A stretch of 64,000 nt of DNA from NCBI RefSeq assembly GCF_900114375.1, contig NZ_FOSV01000013.1, positions 1 through 64,000 of the forward strand. The letters run 5' to 3'. Positions 1 through 7,944 of the stretch are shown piece by piece. Both the position numbers and the translations under genes were made by a program. The notes below the pieces were generated by a model. That model was not told the DNA's origin. It saw only the letters and a list, made by a program, of their open reading frames with translations, and searched no databases. The stretch is from Methylorubrum salsuginis (GTDB taxonomy: Bacteria > Pseudomonadota > Alphaproteobacteria > Rhizobiales > Beijerinckiaceae). Position 1 is the stretch's first letter. Each line of letters starts with the position of its first letter.

Positions 1-21
1 CGATTCCGTCGAAAAACTCGG
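1..21 (+). repeat. left terminal inverted repeat of the IS
   Basis: Starts CGATTCCGTCGAAAAACTCG. It pairs with 1499-1519 in inverted orientation (18/21 identical) and marks the end nearest the transposase stop codon. It could begin before base 1. Confidence 0.75.
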
Positions 22-86
22 TGGCCCCCACGCTCACCGTCGGACGGGATGGGCTTTTGCCGTTGGACCGGTGTGTGCCCGGCCGG

Positions 87-1439
87 TCAAGCCGGGCTCG
101 GCTGCGGGACCGGGATGATCTTTGCGAGCTTCCTCAGGTTCTGGGCTGCGGCTGCGAGGTGGAACTCGTCCTTCGCTCCGTTTGGCCCTCGTAGCCGGAG
201 GCGGTCGAGCTTCAGGATGCGCTTGAGGTGGGCAAACAGCATCTCGACCTTCTTGCGCTCGCGCCGTGAGGTTTTGCCTTCCTCGGAGCGTGCGATGTCG
301 CGGGCCATGTCCCGTGCGCCCTCGTAGATCGAGCGCGGGACCTTGCGCCTCGGCTCGTTCGGGCAGCACCGCGCTTTTAACGGGCATGGCGTGCAGTCGA
401 ACTTGCTCGCGCGGTACAGCAGCGTCGCCCCGTCGTTGACCCGGGTGCCGGTCGTGGTCAGCACCCGGCCCGCCGGGCAGCGATAGACGTCGTCCGGCTG
501 GTCGTAGGTGAAGTCGGCGCGTGAGAAGGTGCCGTCGGTGCGGGTCGATTTGTCGAACACGCTGATGTGCGGCTCGATACCCTGCTCGTAGACGAGCCAG
601 CCCAGCATCTCGGCCGAACCGTAACCGCTGTCGCCCGCCAGCTTGGCCGGATAGAGGTCGAAGCGCTCGCGCGAACGCTCGATCATGCGCTTGGCCGCAG
701 TGACCTCGGCTTGCCGGATGGCCGTGGTCGCTTCGACGTCGACGATGATCGCATGGTCGAGGTCGATCAAATAGTTGGCCGTGTAGGCGAAGAACGCCTG
801 ACCGCCGTGCGCTCCGGTCCAGCGCGCGGCCGGATCGGCGGGCGAGATGAACTTGGGCGGCACCGGCGTTGCGGCCCCGAAGGCGGCCTCGTCGAGGACG
901 GCGAGGTACTCCCGAGCGGCGCGGCTCACGGCCTCGGGCGGCAAGCCAGCAGAGCTTTCGACCCCCTTCTGCCGATTGGCGTCGGCCCTGATCAGGCTGC
1001 CGTCGACGGCAAAGCCTTCGCCACCCACGAGGCCCTCGGCGATGCAGCGGGCCAGCACGGTCTCGAACAGGCGGCGCAAGAGGTCACTGTCGCGGAAGCG
1101 GCCATGGCGGTTCTTGGAGAAGGTGGAATGATCCGGCACCCGGCCATCGAGACCGAGCCGGCAGAACCAGCGATAGGCGAGGTTGAGGTGGACCTCGTCG
1201 CAGAGCCGGCGCTCGGAGCGGATGCCGAGGCAGTAGCCGATGATCAGCATGCGGATCATCAACTCGGGATCGACCGAGGGGCGGCCCGTCGAGGCGTAGA
1301 ACGGGGCCAGCTCCTGGCGCAGGCCGGTGAGATCGACGAAGCGGTCGATGGAGCGCAGTAGATGCTCGGCGGGAACGTGGGTGTCGAGCGAGAACTCGTA
1401 GAACAGAGCACCTTGCTCGACTTGCCGAGGTCCCATCAT
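87..1439 (-). CDS. IS1182-family DDE transposase
   Basis: Transposase of 450 residues expected to cut and rejoin the IS ends. The N-terminal third is the DUF772-type helical DNA-binding region, ending in the conserved DHSTFSKNR stretch. The catalytic core starts at FAVDGSLIRADANR (first Asp), continues with LAGDSGYGS (second Asp) and ends with RKKVEMLFAHLK. That last block fits the R-x3-E-x6-K signature and carries the catalytic Glu. A Cys-containing insert (YRCPAG, FDCTPCPLKARCC) between the second Asp and the Glu is typical of this family. ATG at 1439 is preferred; a GTG at 1460 would add 7 residues. The frame is unbroken over the full family length. Confidence 0.9.
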   Translation of the reverse strand: MMGPRQVEQGALFYEFSLDTHVPAEHLLRSIDRFVDLTGLRQELAPFYASTGRPSVDPELMIRMLIIGYCLGIRSERRLCDEVHLNLAYRWFCRLGLDGRVPDHSTFSKNRHGRFRDSDLLRRLFETVLARCIAEGLVGGEGFAVDGSLIRADANRQKGVESSAGLPPEAVSRAAREYLAVLDEAAFGAATPVPPKFISPADPAARWTGAHGGQAFFAYTANYLIDLDHAIIVDVEATTAIRQAEVTAAKRMIERSRERFDLYPAKLAGDSGYGSAEMLGWLVYEQGIEPHISVFDKSTRTDGTFSRADFTYDQPDDVYRCPAGRVLTTTGTRVNDGATLLYRASKFDCTPCPLKARCCPNEPRRKVPRSIYEGARDMARDIARSEEGKTSRRERKKVEMLFAHLKRILKLDRLRLRGPNGAKDEFHLAAAAQNLRKLAKIIPVPQPSPA

Positions 1440-1498
1440 CTGCGTCGATCCCCGCCTCACAAAGGCAGTGAATCACCTCGCAAATGCCGCTGCAACAG

Positions 1499-1519
1499 CC
1501 GAGTTTTTCAACAAAATCG
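1499..1519 (-). repeat. right terminal inverted repeat of the IS
   Basis: Reverse complement CGATTTTGTTGAAAAACTCG, matching bases 1-21. It lies 60 bases upstream of the transposase start, so it probably also carries the transposase promoter. Confidence 0.75.
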
Positions 1520-1700
1520 GTCGTGAGCAGCCCCTCGCACGGTCAAGCCGATTGGATCGCGATCCGAGCCCCTCACGACGCTCCAAAGCCGCGATCGCCG
1601 CGTGACTTGATCGCGCACGGCCAAGCCGCCAGAGTGCCGCCGCCGATCCCCCGCGCGGTGCCCTTCTCCCGGCGCGGCCGCAAACACGAGCTTGGACCCG

Positions 1701-2690
1701 ATGGCGGCCCGTCCCGCGTCTTCCCCAGACAGCCCGCCGCTCGCCAAGCCCGGCATGACCATCGTCCGGATGCTGGTCTTCCTCGTGCTGGTCGGCTTCC
1801 TCGCCTTCGTCCTGTACCGGCAGATCACCCCGGCGTTTCTCGCTAATCCCGGCCTCAACGGGCTGATCCTCGGCGTGCTGCTGATCGCGGTGCTGCTCGC
1901 CTTCGGGCAGGTGACGCGGCTGTTTCGCGAGACGCGCTACGTCAACGCGCTCGCCGCCGGCGAGAAGCCCAGGGACAAGCCGGTGCTGCTGGCCCCCCTG
2001 GTGCCGGCGCTCGAAGCGCGCCGCGAGGGCGTGACGCTGACGGGCACCCGCGCGCTCCTCGACACCACCGCGGCGCGCCTCGACGAGGGCCGCGAGATCC
2101 TGCGCTACAGCGCCGGCATCCTCATTCTGCTCGGCCTGCTCGGCACGTTCTGGGGCCTGATCGAGACGCTGTCGGCGGTCGGCTCGGTGATAGGCGGGAT
2201 GCGCGGCGGGGGCGATGCCGCGGTGATGTTCGACGAGCTGAAGAGCGGGCTCGCGGTGCCGCTGTCCGGCATCGGTCTGGCCTTCTCGGCCTCGCTGTTC
2301 GGCCTCGCCTCCTCGCTGGTGATCGGCTTCCTCGATCTCCAGGCGGGGCAGGCGCAAGCGCGCTTCCACAACGAGCTGGAGGATTGGCTGATCTCCGGCG
2401 AGGAGCAGGCGCCGGTCTCGGCCGCGCGGCCCGCGCCCGAGCACGATCCGGCGGTGGCCCGCGAGCTCCAGGCGGCGGTCGAGCGCCTGAGCGGCGTCAT
2501 CGCCGAGGGCGGCGGCGGGCGGGCCGCGACCCAGGCGATGACCAATCTCGCCGAGGGCATCCAGGGCCTCGTCCAGCACATGCGCGCCGAGCAGCAGATG
2601 ATCCGCGACTGGGTCGAGGCCCAGGCCGCCCGCGAGCGCGAGCTGAAGCAGGTGCTCGACCGGCTCGCGGCTCGGGAAAAGGCCCAATAA
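1701..2690 (+). CDS. MotA/TolQ/ExbB-family proton channel protein
   Basis: Predicted inner-membrane protein of 329 residues from the family that uses proton flow to drive mechanical work. Two hydrophobic segments lie near the N terminus (about residues 15-35 and 50-70). A second pair flanks the family block LGLLGTFWGLIETL and a later segment around VPLSGIGLAFSASLFG. The C-terminal third is soluble, charged and probably helical. ATG at 1701 is preferred; a TTG three codons earlier is in frame. Its TAA overlaps the next gene's ATG by one base, so the two are translationally coupled. The partner is OmpA-like and there are no flagellar genes nearby, so an envelope role is more likely than motility. 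The exact role is unknown. Confidence 0.8.
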   Translation: MAARPASSPDSPPLAKPGMTIVRMLVFLVLVGFLAFVLYRQITPAFLANPGLNGLILGVLLIAVLLAFGQVTRLFRETRYVNALAAGEKPRDKPVLLAPLVPALEARREGVTLTGTRALLDTTAARLDEGREILRYSAGILILLGLLGTFWGLIETLSAVGSVIGGMRGGGDAAVMFDELKSGLAVPLSGIGLAFSASLFGLASSLVIGFLDLQAGQAQARFHNELEDWLISGEEQAPVSAARPAPEHDPAVARELQAAVERLSGVIAEGGGGRAATQAMTNLAEGIQGLVQHMRAEQQMIRDWVEAQAARERELKQVLDRLAAREKAQ

Positions 2691-3703
2691 TGGCATCCCG
2701 GCGCGTCCGCGCGCATCGCGGTCTCAACGTCTGGCCGGGCTACGTCGATGCCCTGGCCACGCTCCTGCTTGCTGTGGTGTTCCTGCTCACCGTCTTCGTG
2801 GTCGGGCAGTTCTTCCTGTCACAGGAGCTGACCGGGCGCGACGCGGTATTGAACCGCCTCAACCGCCAGATCGCCGACCTCACCGACCTCTTGGCGCTGG
2901 AGCGCTCGAACCGCCGCGCCCAGGAAGAGGCGGTGGCCGGCATGCGCAACACGCTGACCGCAACGGAGGCCGAGCGCGACCGGCTCCAGGCGCTGGCGGA
3001 TGCCGCGACCGCGGCCCAGGGCAAGACCGGCGATGTGGACGCCCAGCTCGCCGCCGAGCGCGGCGCCACGGCCCGCGCGCAGAATCAGGTGGAATTGCTC
3101 AACGAGCAGATCCGGGCGCTGCGCCGCCAGCTCGCCGCGCTGGAGGACGCGCTCGCAGCCTCCGAATCGCGCGACCGCGAGAGCCAGGCCCGCATCGCCG
3201 AACTCGGCAGCCGCCTCAACGTGGCGCTGGCGCAAAGGGTTCAGGAACTCGCCCGGTACCGCTCCGACTTCTTCGGGCGGCTACGCCAGATCATCGGCTC
3301 GCGCTCGGACATCCGCATCGTCGGCGACCGCTTCGTGCTGCAATCCGAGGTGCTGTTCGCGGCGGGCTCGGCCGCGCTCAAGCCCGAGGCCGGGCCGGAG
3401 ATCGACCGGATCGCCGGCGCCATCCTCGACATCTCGAAGGAGATTCCGGCCGACATCCCCTGGGTGCTGCGGGTCGACGGCCATACCGACGCGCGGCCGA
3501 TCCAGTCGCCGCAATTCCCTTCGAACTGGGCGCTCTCGGCAGCCCGCGCCATCGCGGTGGTGCAGTACCTGCGCACCAAGGGTATCCCGCCGCAGCGCCT
3601 GTTGGCGGGCGCCTTCGGCGAGTTCCAGCCGCTCGATTCCGGCACGAGCGAGGAGGCCTATTCCCGCAACCGCCGCATCGAGATGAAGCTGACGGAGCGG
3701 TGA
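2690..3703 (+). CDS. OmpA-like peptidoglycan-binding protein with N-terminal anchor
   Basis: 337-residue partner of the upstream channel protein. One transmembrane segment lies at residues 15-42 (YVDALATLLLAVVFLLTVF). An Ala/Glu/Arg-rich coiled-coil spans about 45-180. A C-terminal OmpA/MotB-type domain of about 120 residues carries DGHTDARP, NWALSAARA and SRNRRIEMKL, which contain the conserved peptidoglycan-contacting Asp and Arg. The layout (plug or anchor, long coil, wall-binding domain) is that of MotB/PomB-like stators. The start was set at ATG 2690 because it overlaps the upstream stop and gives the membrane anchor; a longer frame upstream is out of register with any plausible protein. 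Confidence 0.82.
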   Translation: MASRRVRAHRGLNVWPGYVDALATLLLAVVFLLTVFVVGQFFLSQELTGRDAVLNRLNRQIADLTDLLALERSNRRAQEEAVAGMRNTLTATEAERDRLQALADAATAAQGKTGDVDAQLAAERGATARAQNQVELLNEQIRALRRQLAALEDALAASESRDRESQARIAELGSRLNVALAQRVQELARYRSDFFGRLRQIIGSRSDIRIVGDRFVLQSEVLFAAGSAALKPEAGPEIDRIAGAILDISKEIPADIPWVLRVDGHTDARPIQSPQFPSNWALSAARAIAVVQYLRTKGIPPQRLLAGAFGEFQPLDSGTSEEAYSRNRRIEMKLTER

Positions 3704-3712
3704 TCGCTGAGC

Positions 3713-3758
3713 GCATCGTCCCGAAAGGTGGTTTCCGGCTTTCGGAGAAAGACGATGC
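3713..3758. repeat. REP-like palindromic element, copy 1
   Basis: Starts GCATCGTCCCGAAAGGTGG and ends with the complementary GACGATGC, so it can fold into a long imperfect hairpin. It lies just after the OmpA-like stop and is repeated almost exactly at 3775-3819. A related copy is at 9526-9575. Confidence 0.7.
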
Positions 3759-3774
3759 GGCCCAATAACGGAGA

Positions 3775-3819
3775 GCATCGTCCCGAAAGGTGGTCCCCGG
3801 CCTTCGGAAAAACTGATGC
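3775..3819. repeat. REP-like palindromic element, copy 2
   Basis: Direct repeat of 3713-3758 with the same GCATCGTCCCGAAAGGTGGT head and GATGC tail, 16 bases further on. It sits between convergent genes and may also help end transcription from both sides. Confidence 0.7.
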
Positions 3820-3830
3820 ATCACAAGAAC

Positions 3831-4268
3831 TTAGCGCATCCGCCGCCAGGTCTGGCGCTTGCAGATGACGCTGAGCACGCAGCCCGCGACCTCGACGGTG
3901 TCGGGCCCCTTCGGCGTCAGGCTGCCCGAATAGGTCTTGCCGTCCTTCGGGTTGTAGAGGCTGCCCTCGAACCCCTCGCCGCTCGGCGTGCCGGCCTGCA
4001 TGATCTGCACGCCGACGAGTTTTCGCGAGCGCAGGGAGGCGTCCGGGTTCTGGCTGTCGAGGCCCGGACCGGGGGTCGCCGCGATGGTGCCGCAATAGCC
4101 GGCGCCGCAGCGAGCGATGCGGACGGTCGAGCCCGCCGTCTCGGTCTGCCACACGCCGGAGAGATCGCCCCCCTTCTGGGCGAGGGCGGGACCGCTCGCG
4201 ATGCCGAGCAGCGTCGCGGTCAGCGCGAGGCGGAAGGCGCGGCGGCGGGATGAGGCGTGCGCGACCAT
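3831..4268 (-). CDS. secreted DUF2147 protein
   Basis: 145 residues. An N-terminal signal peptide (RRRAFRLALTATLLGIASG, cleavage near PALAQ) leads into a DUF2147 domain with GVWQTE, RCGAGYCGTI, YNPKDGKTYSGSL and CVLSVICKRQTWRR. The family is periplasmic, small and beta-rich, with no established biochemical role. The Cys residues may form disulfides. ATG at 4268 is chosen because it places a clean signal peptide at the start; the frame stays open far upstream but runs antisense through rfbC. It is transcribed convergently to the OmpA-like gene and divergently from rfbC. Confidence 0.82.
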   Translation of the reverse strand: MVAHASSRRRAFRLALTATLLGIASGPALAQKGGDLSGVWQTETAGSTVRIARCGAGYCGTIAATPGPGLDSQNPDASLRSRKLVGVQIMQAGTPSGEGFEGSLYNPKDGKTYSGSLTPKGPDTVEVAGCVLSVICKRQTWRRMR

Positions 4269-4461
4269 GCGGATCGGAACTCCTGACGGGGCCGCGGGCG
4301 GCGGCCGGGGCGGCAGCGGTATGGCCGCCGTGATCCGCGCGCAAGCCCCGCTGCACCGTGCGATTTTCGAGCCGCTCGCCTTGACTTCGCCGCCTTGGAC
4401 CGTCTCAAGCGGCCTCAATCGCCCGCGATGCGGGCCGGCCGTGCGGTGGGGGACAAGACGG

Positions 4462-5013
4462 ATGCAGGTGATCGACACGGAGATCCCGGCGGTCAAGCGG
4501 GTGATCCCGAAGCGCCACGGCGACGACCGCGGTTGGTTCTCGGAAACCTTCCGGGCCGACGTGCTGGCCCGCGCCGGCATCGCCAACACCTTCATCCAGG
4601 ACAACCAGTCCTTTTCGGCGCCCAAGGGCACCGTGCGCGGCCTGCACTTCCAGACCGCCCCCGCGACGCAGGCCAAGCTGATCCGCGTGCTCGCCGGCGC
4701 GATCCTCGATGTCGCCGTCGACATCCGCTCCGATTCGCCGACATACGGCCGATACGTCGCCGTACGCCTCGACGCGGAAGGCGGCGAGCAATTGTTCGTG
4801 CCCGCCGGCTTCGCCCACGGATTCTGCACCCTCGAGCCGAACACGATGGTGGCCTACAAGGTCGACGCCTATTACAGCCCCGAGAACGACCGCAACCTGC
4901 GCTGGAACGACCCGGCGATCGGCATCGACTGGCCGGTGACCGAGGCCGAGGCGATCCTTTCGGGCAAGGACAAGGCGGCGCCGCTGCTGGCCGATCTCGG
5001 GCGCGTGTTCTGA
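4462..5013 (+). CDS. rfbC: dTDP-4-dehydrorhamnose 3,5-epimerase
   Basis: Epimerises C3 and C5 of dTDP-4-keto-6-deoxyglucose, the third step of dTDP-L-rhamnose synthesis. The 183-residue cupin matches RmlC length. Visible signatures are GDDRGWFSETFR, FIQDNQSFS, GTVRGLHFQ with the catalytic His region, FVPAGFAHGFCTL and the YSPENDRNLRWNDP block near the C terminus. ATG at 4462 is used because MQVIDTEIPAVKRV is the usual N terminus of the family. It is the first gene of the rfbCBDA cluster; 41 bases separate it from rfbB. Confidence 0.95.
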   Translation: MQVIDTEIPAVKRVIPKRHGDDRGWFSETFRADVLARAGIANTFIQDNQSFSAPKGTVRGLHFQTAPATQAKLIRVLAGAILDVAVDIRSDSPTYGRYVAVRLDAEGGEQLFVPAGFAHGFCTLEPNTMVAYKVDAYYSPENDRNLRWNDPAIGIDWPVTEAEAILSGKDKAAPLLADLGRVF

Positions 5014-5054
5014 ACGCCCCCGCCCCCTGACGAATTCGACGGAGACTTTTCGCG

Positions 5055-6104
5055 ATGCGCATTCTGGTGACCGGCGGCTGCGGCTTCATCGGCTCCGCGC
5101 TGGTGCTGCACCTCGTGCAGGACCTCGGCCACGAGGTGCTGACCCTCGACGCGCTGACCTATGCGGCCAACCCGATCTCGCTGGAGCCGCTGAAGGGCGA
5201 TCCGCGCCATCGCCTGGAGCAGGCCGACATCTGCGATCCGGCCCGCGTCCACGCCCTCTATGCCGACTTCAAGCCCGATGCCGTGATGCATCTGGCCGCC
5301 GAGAGCCACGTCGATCGCTCGATCACCGATCCGGGCGCGTTCGTGCGCACCAACGTCATCGGCACCCAGGTGATGCTCGACGGCGCGCGCACTCACTGGG
5401 AGAGCCTGGAGGGCGAGGCGAAGCGGAATTTTCGCTTCCTTCACGTCTCGACCGACGAGGTCTATGGCTCGCTGCCCCCCGACGGGTTCTTCACGGAAGA
5501 GAGCCGCTACGATCCGCGCTCGCCCTACTCGGCCTCGAAGGCGGCCTCCGACCACCTCGCCCGGGCGTGGCACGAGACCTACGGCCTGCCGGTGCTGGTG
5601 ACGAACTGCTCGAACAATTACGGGCCGCGCCACTTCCCGGAAAAGCTGATCCCGCTGATGATCCTGGCCGCGCTCGACGGCAAGAACCTGCCGGTCTACG
5701 GCGACGGCATGAACGAGCGCGACTGGATCCATGTCGAGGATCACGCCCGCGGCCTCGTCGCGGTGCTGGAGCGGGGGCGGCTGGGCGAGACCTACCTGCT
5801 CGGCGGACGCTCGGTGCGCAACAACCTCGCCGTGGTGAAGGCGCTCTGCGCCGCCTTCGACCGGGTGCGGCCCGAGCACGGCCCGCACGAGCGGCTGATC
5901 ACGTTCGTGGCCGACCGCCCCGGCCATGACCGGCGCTACGCCATCGACCCGACCAAGGCCGAGCGCGAAGTCGGCTGGACGCCGACCAAGGTGTTCGAGG
6001 AGGCGCTGGTCGAGACCGTGCAATGGTATCTCGACAACGAATCGTGGTGGCGCCCGATCCGCGAGGGCCGCTATTCCGGCGAGCGCCTCGGCCTCGCGAA
6101 GTAG
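5055..6104 (+). CDS. rfbB: dTDP-glucose 4,6-dehydratase
   Basis: NAD-dependent extended SDR enzyme that converts dTDP-glucose to dTDP-4-keto-6-deoxyglucose. It has 349 residues, normal for RmlB. The nucleotide-binding loop GGCGFIGSALV is at the N terminus. HLAAESHVDRSI, VSTDEVYGSL with the catalytic Asp-Glu pair, and SPYSASKAASDHL with the Tyr and Lys follow in order. TNCSNNYGPRHFPEKLIP and NERDWIHVEDHA are also typical. A GGAG-type ribosome site lies 14 bases before the ATG. It is the second gene of the rhamnose operon, 9 bases before rfbD. Confidence 0.96.
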   Translation: MRILVTGGCGFIGSALVLHLVQDLGHEVLTLDALTYAANPISLEPLKGDPRHRLEQADICDPARVHALYADFKPDAVMHLAAESHVDRSITDPGAFVRTNVIGTQVMLDGARTHWESLEGEAKRNFRFLHVSTDEVYGSLPPDGFFTEESRYDPRSPYSASKAASDHLARAWHETYGLPVLVTNCSNNYGPRHFPEKLIPLMILAALDGKNLPVYGDGMNERDWIHVEDHARGLVAVLERGRLGETYLLGGRSVRNNLAVVKALCAAFDRVRPEHGPHERLITFVADRPGHDRRYAIDPTKAEREVGWTPTKVFEEALVETVQWYLDNESWWRPIREGRYSGERLGLAK

Positions 6105-6113
6105 GCCGACGCG

Positions 6114-6998
6114 ATGGACATCCTCATCCTCGGCGGCGCCGGGCAGGTCGGCACCGAGTTGCAGGCCTATCCCTGGCCCGAAGGCGTGCGGGTTCACGCC
6201 CCCGACCGCCAGAGCCTAGACATAACCGACGAGGCGGCGGTCGTCGCTGCCCTCGACGCCCGCGCCTACGCGGCGGTGATCGTGCCGGCGGCCTACACCG
6301 CCGTCGACAAGGCCGAGAGCGAGGTGGCCGCCGCATGGCGCCTCAACGCGCTGGCGCCCGCGATCCTCGCGGCGGAAACCAAGCGGCGGGGCATCCCGCT
6401 CGTCCACGTCTCGACCGATTACGTGTTCGAGGGCACGGGCGAGGGCTTCTACGCGCCCGACGCCCCCGTGAACCCGACGAGCGTCTACGGCGCCAGCAAG
6501 GCCGCGGGCGAGATGGCAGTGCGTACCGGCAACCCGCGCCACGCGATCGTGCGCACCGCCTGGGTGGTCAGCCCGCACCGGGGCAACTTCGTCAAGACGA
6601 TGCTGCGGCTCGCCGCCGAGCGCGACAAGCTGACGGTGGTGGACGACCAGCACGGCTGCCCGACCTCCGCCGCCGACCTCGCGGCGGCGCTCGCCACCAT
6701 CGCCCTGCGCCTCGCGCAGGACGAGGCGGCGCCGTCCGGCACCTTCCACTTCGTCAACGACGGCGCCACCACGTGGTGCGGCTTCGCCCGCGCCATCGTG
6801 GAGGGGGCGGCCAAGCGCGGCGGGCGCTCGATTCCGGTCGAGGGTATCCCCACCGCCGCCTACCCGACGCCGGCCCGGCGCCCGGCCAATTCGCGGCTCT
6901 CGACGCAGAGCCTGACCGATGCCTACGGCATCGCGCCGCGCCCCTGGGGCGAGGCGCTCGACGACATCCTCGACCGTCTGGTCGGGCCGGCGCACTGA
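6114..6998 (+). CDS. rfbD: dTDP-4-dehydrorhamnose reductase
   Basis: Final reductase of dTDP-L-rhamnose synthesis, 294 residues. It has the Rossmann loop GGAGQVGTEL, PAAYTAVDKAE, HVSTDYVFEG, the YGASKAAGE Tyr/Lys pair, VRTAWV and FHFVNDGATTW. These occur in the RmlD order. It is closely packed behind rfbB (9-base gap) and 17 bases before rfbA, consistent with one transcript. Rhamnose made here is presumably used for O-antigen or other surface polysaccharide, but no glycosyltransferase for it is in the window. Confidence 0.95.
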   Translation: MDILILGGAGQVGTELQAYPWPEGVRVHAPDRQSLDITDEAAVVAALDARAYAAVIVPAAYTAVDKAESEVAAAWRLNALAPAILAAETKRRGIPLVHVSTDYVFEGTGEGFYAPDAPVNPTSVYGASKAAGEMAVRTGNPRHAIVRTAWVVSPHRGNFVKTMLRLAAERDKLTVVDDQHGCPTSAADLAAALATIALRLAQDEAAPSGTFHFVNDGATTWCGFARAIVEGAAKRGGRSIPVEGIPTAAYPTPARRPANSRLSTQSLTDAYGIAPRPWGEALDDILDRLVGPAH

Positions 6999-7015
6999 AC
7001 CATAGGGCTATTTCG

Positions 7016-7906
7016 ATGAAGGGCATCGTGCTCGCCGGCGGCTCCGGCACCCGACTCCACCCGGCCACGCTGGCGATCAACAAGCAGCTGCTGCCGGTCT
7101 ACGACAAGCCGATGATCTACTACCCGATCTCGGTGCTGATGCTCGCCGGCATCCGCGAGATCCTGATCATCTCGAGCCCCGAGCACCTCGGCAACTACCA
7201 GCGCCTTCTCGGCACCGGCGAGCAGTTCGGCGTGACCTTCTCCTACGCGGTCCAGCCGCGGCCGGAGGGGCTGGCCCAGGCCTTCATCATCGGCCGCGAC
7301 TTCGTCGGCACCGACGAGGTGGCGCTGGTGCTCGGCGACAACCTGTTCTTCGGCAACGGCATGAGCGCCCTGCTCGGCAAGGCGCGCGCCCGCAAATCCG
7401 GCGCGACGGTGTTCGCCTACCATGTCGATCAGCCGGAGGCCTACGGCGTCGTCACCCTCGACGACGAGGGCCGCCCGCTGCGCCTCGTGGAGAAGCCCAA
7501 GACTCCCGAGAGCCCCTGGGCGGTGACCGGCCTGTACTTCTACGACAATCAGGTGCTCGACATCGCCGCCGAGGTGAAGCCCTCCGAACGCGGCGAGCTC
7601 GAGATCACCAGCGTCAACCAGGCCTATCTGGAGCGCGGCCAGCTCCACGTGGAGCGGATGAGCCGCGGCTACGCATGGCTCGACACCGGCACGCACGACA
7701 ACCTTCTCGAAGCGGGCGAGTTCGTGCGCGTGCTTCAGCACCGCCAGGGCCTTCAGGTCGCCTGCCTCGAAGAGATCGCCTATCTCCAGGGCTTCATCGG
7801 CAAGGAGCAGCTCCAGGCCCGGGGCGAGCTGTTCGCCAAGACGCATTACGGCCAGAACCTGCTGCGGCTCGCCCGCGAGGGTCGCAGGGCCGATCAGGCG
7901 TTCTGA
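7016..7906 (+). CDS. rfbA: glucose-1-phosphate thymidylyltransferase
   Basis: Makes dTDP-glucose from glucose-1-phosphate and dTTP, the entry step of the rhamnose pathway. The 296-residue protein begins MKGIVLAGGSGTRLHPAT with the nucleotidyltransferase signature, then KQLLPVYDKPMIYYP, LGDNLFFG, EKPKTPESPWAVTGLYFYD and WLDTGTHD. All match RmlA. ATG at 7016 is the only start that preserves the N-terminal signature. It is the last gene of the rfbCBDA set; the gene order C-B-D-A is a common arrangement. Confidence 0.96.
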   Translation: MKGIVLAGGSGTRLHPATLAINKQLLPVYDKPMIYYPISVLMLAGIREILIISSPEHLGNYQRLLGTGEQFGVTFSYAVQPRPEGLAQAFIIGRDFVGTDEVALVLGDNLFFGNGMSALLGKARARKSGATVFAYHVDQPEAYGVVTLDDEGRPLRLVEKPKTPESPWAVTGLYFYDNQVLDIAAEVKPSERGELEITSVNQAYLERGQLHVERMSRGYAWLDTGTHDNLLEAGEFVRVLQHRQGLQVACLEEIAYLQGFIGKEQLQARGELFAKTHYGQNLLRLAREGRRADQAF

Positions 7907-7944
7907 CGCGGTTCCTTCGGCAGCCGGCGCGCCATATCGGGGCG

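Larger units (their letters stand above)
1..1519 (-). mobile_element. IS1182-like insertion sequence
   Basis: A single transposase gene is enclosed by imperfect terminal inverted repeats. The left repeat is bases 1-21 and the right is 1499-1519; the reverse complement of the right matches the left at 18 of 21 positions, with a shared GAAAAACTCGG core. The right boundary is clear, and ordinary chromosome follows. The left end coincides with the window edge, so the repeat may extend further and the target-site duplication cannot be checked. The transposase reads intact, so the copy may be active. Family assignment rests on the transposase architecture. Confidence 0.8.

Noticed and set aside
1473..2696. 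Minus-strand frame of about 400 codons opposite the MotA/TolQ-like gene
   Set aside because: Gln/Glu/His/Arg-rich with no domain; the plus-strand protein has membrane helices and a coupled partner.
4872..6197. Minus-strand frame opposite rfbB
   Set aside because: Antisense shadow of a confident RmlB gene.
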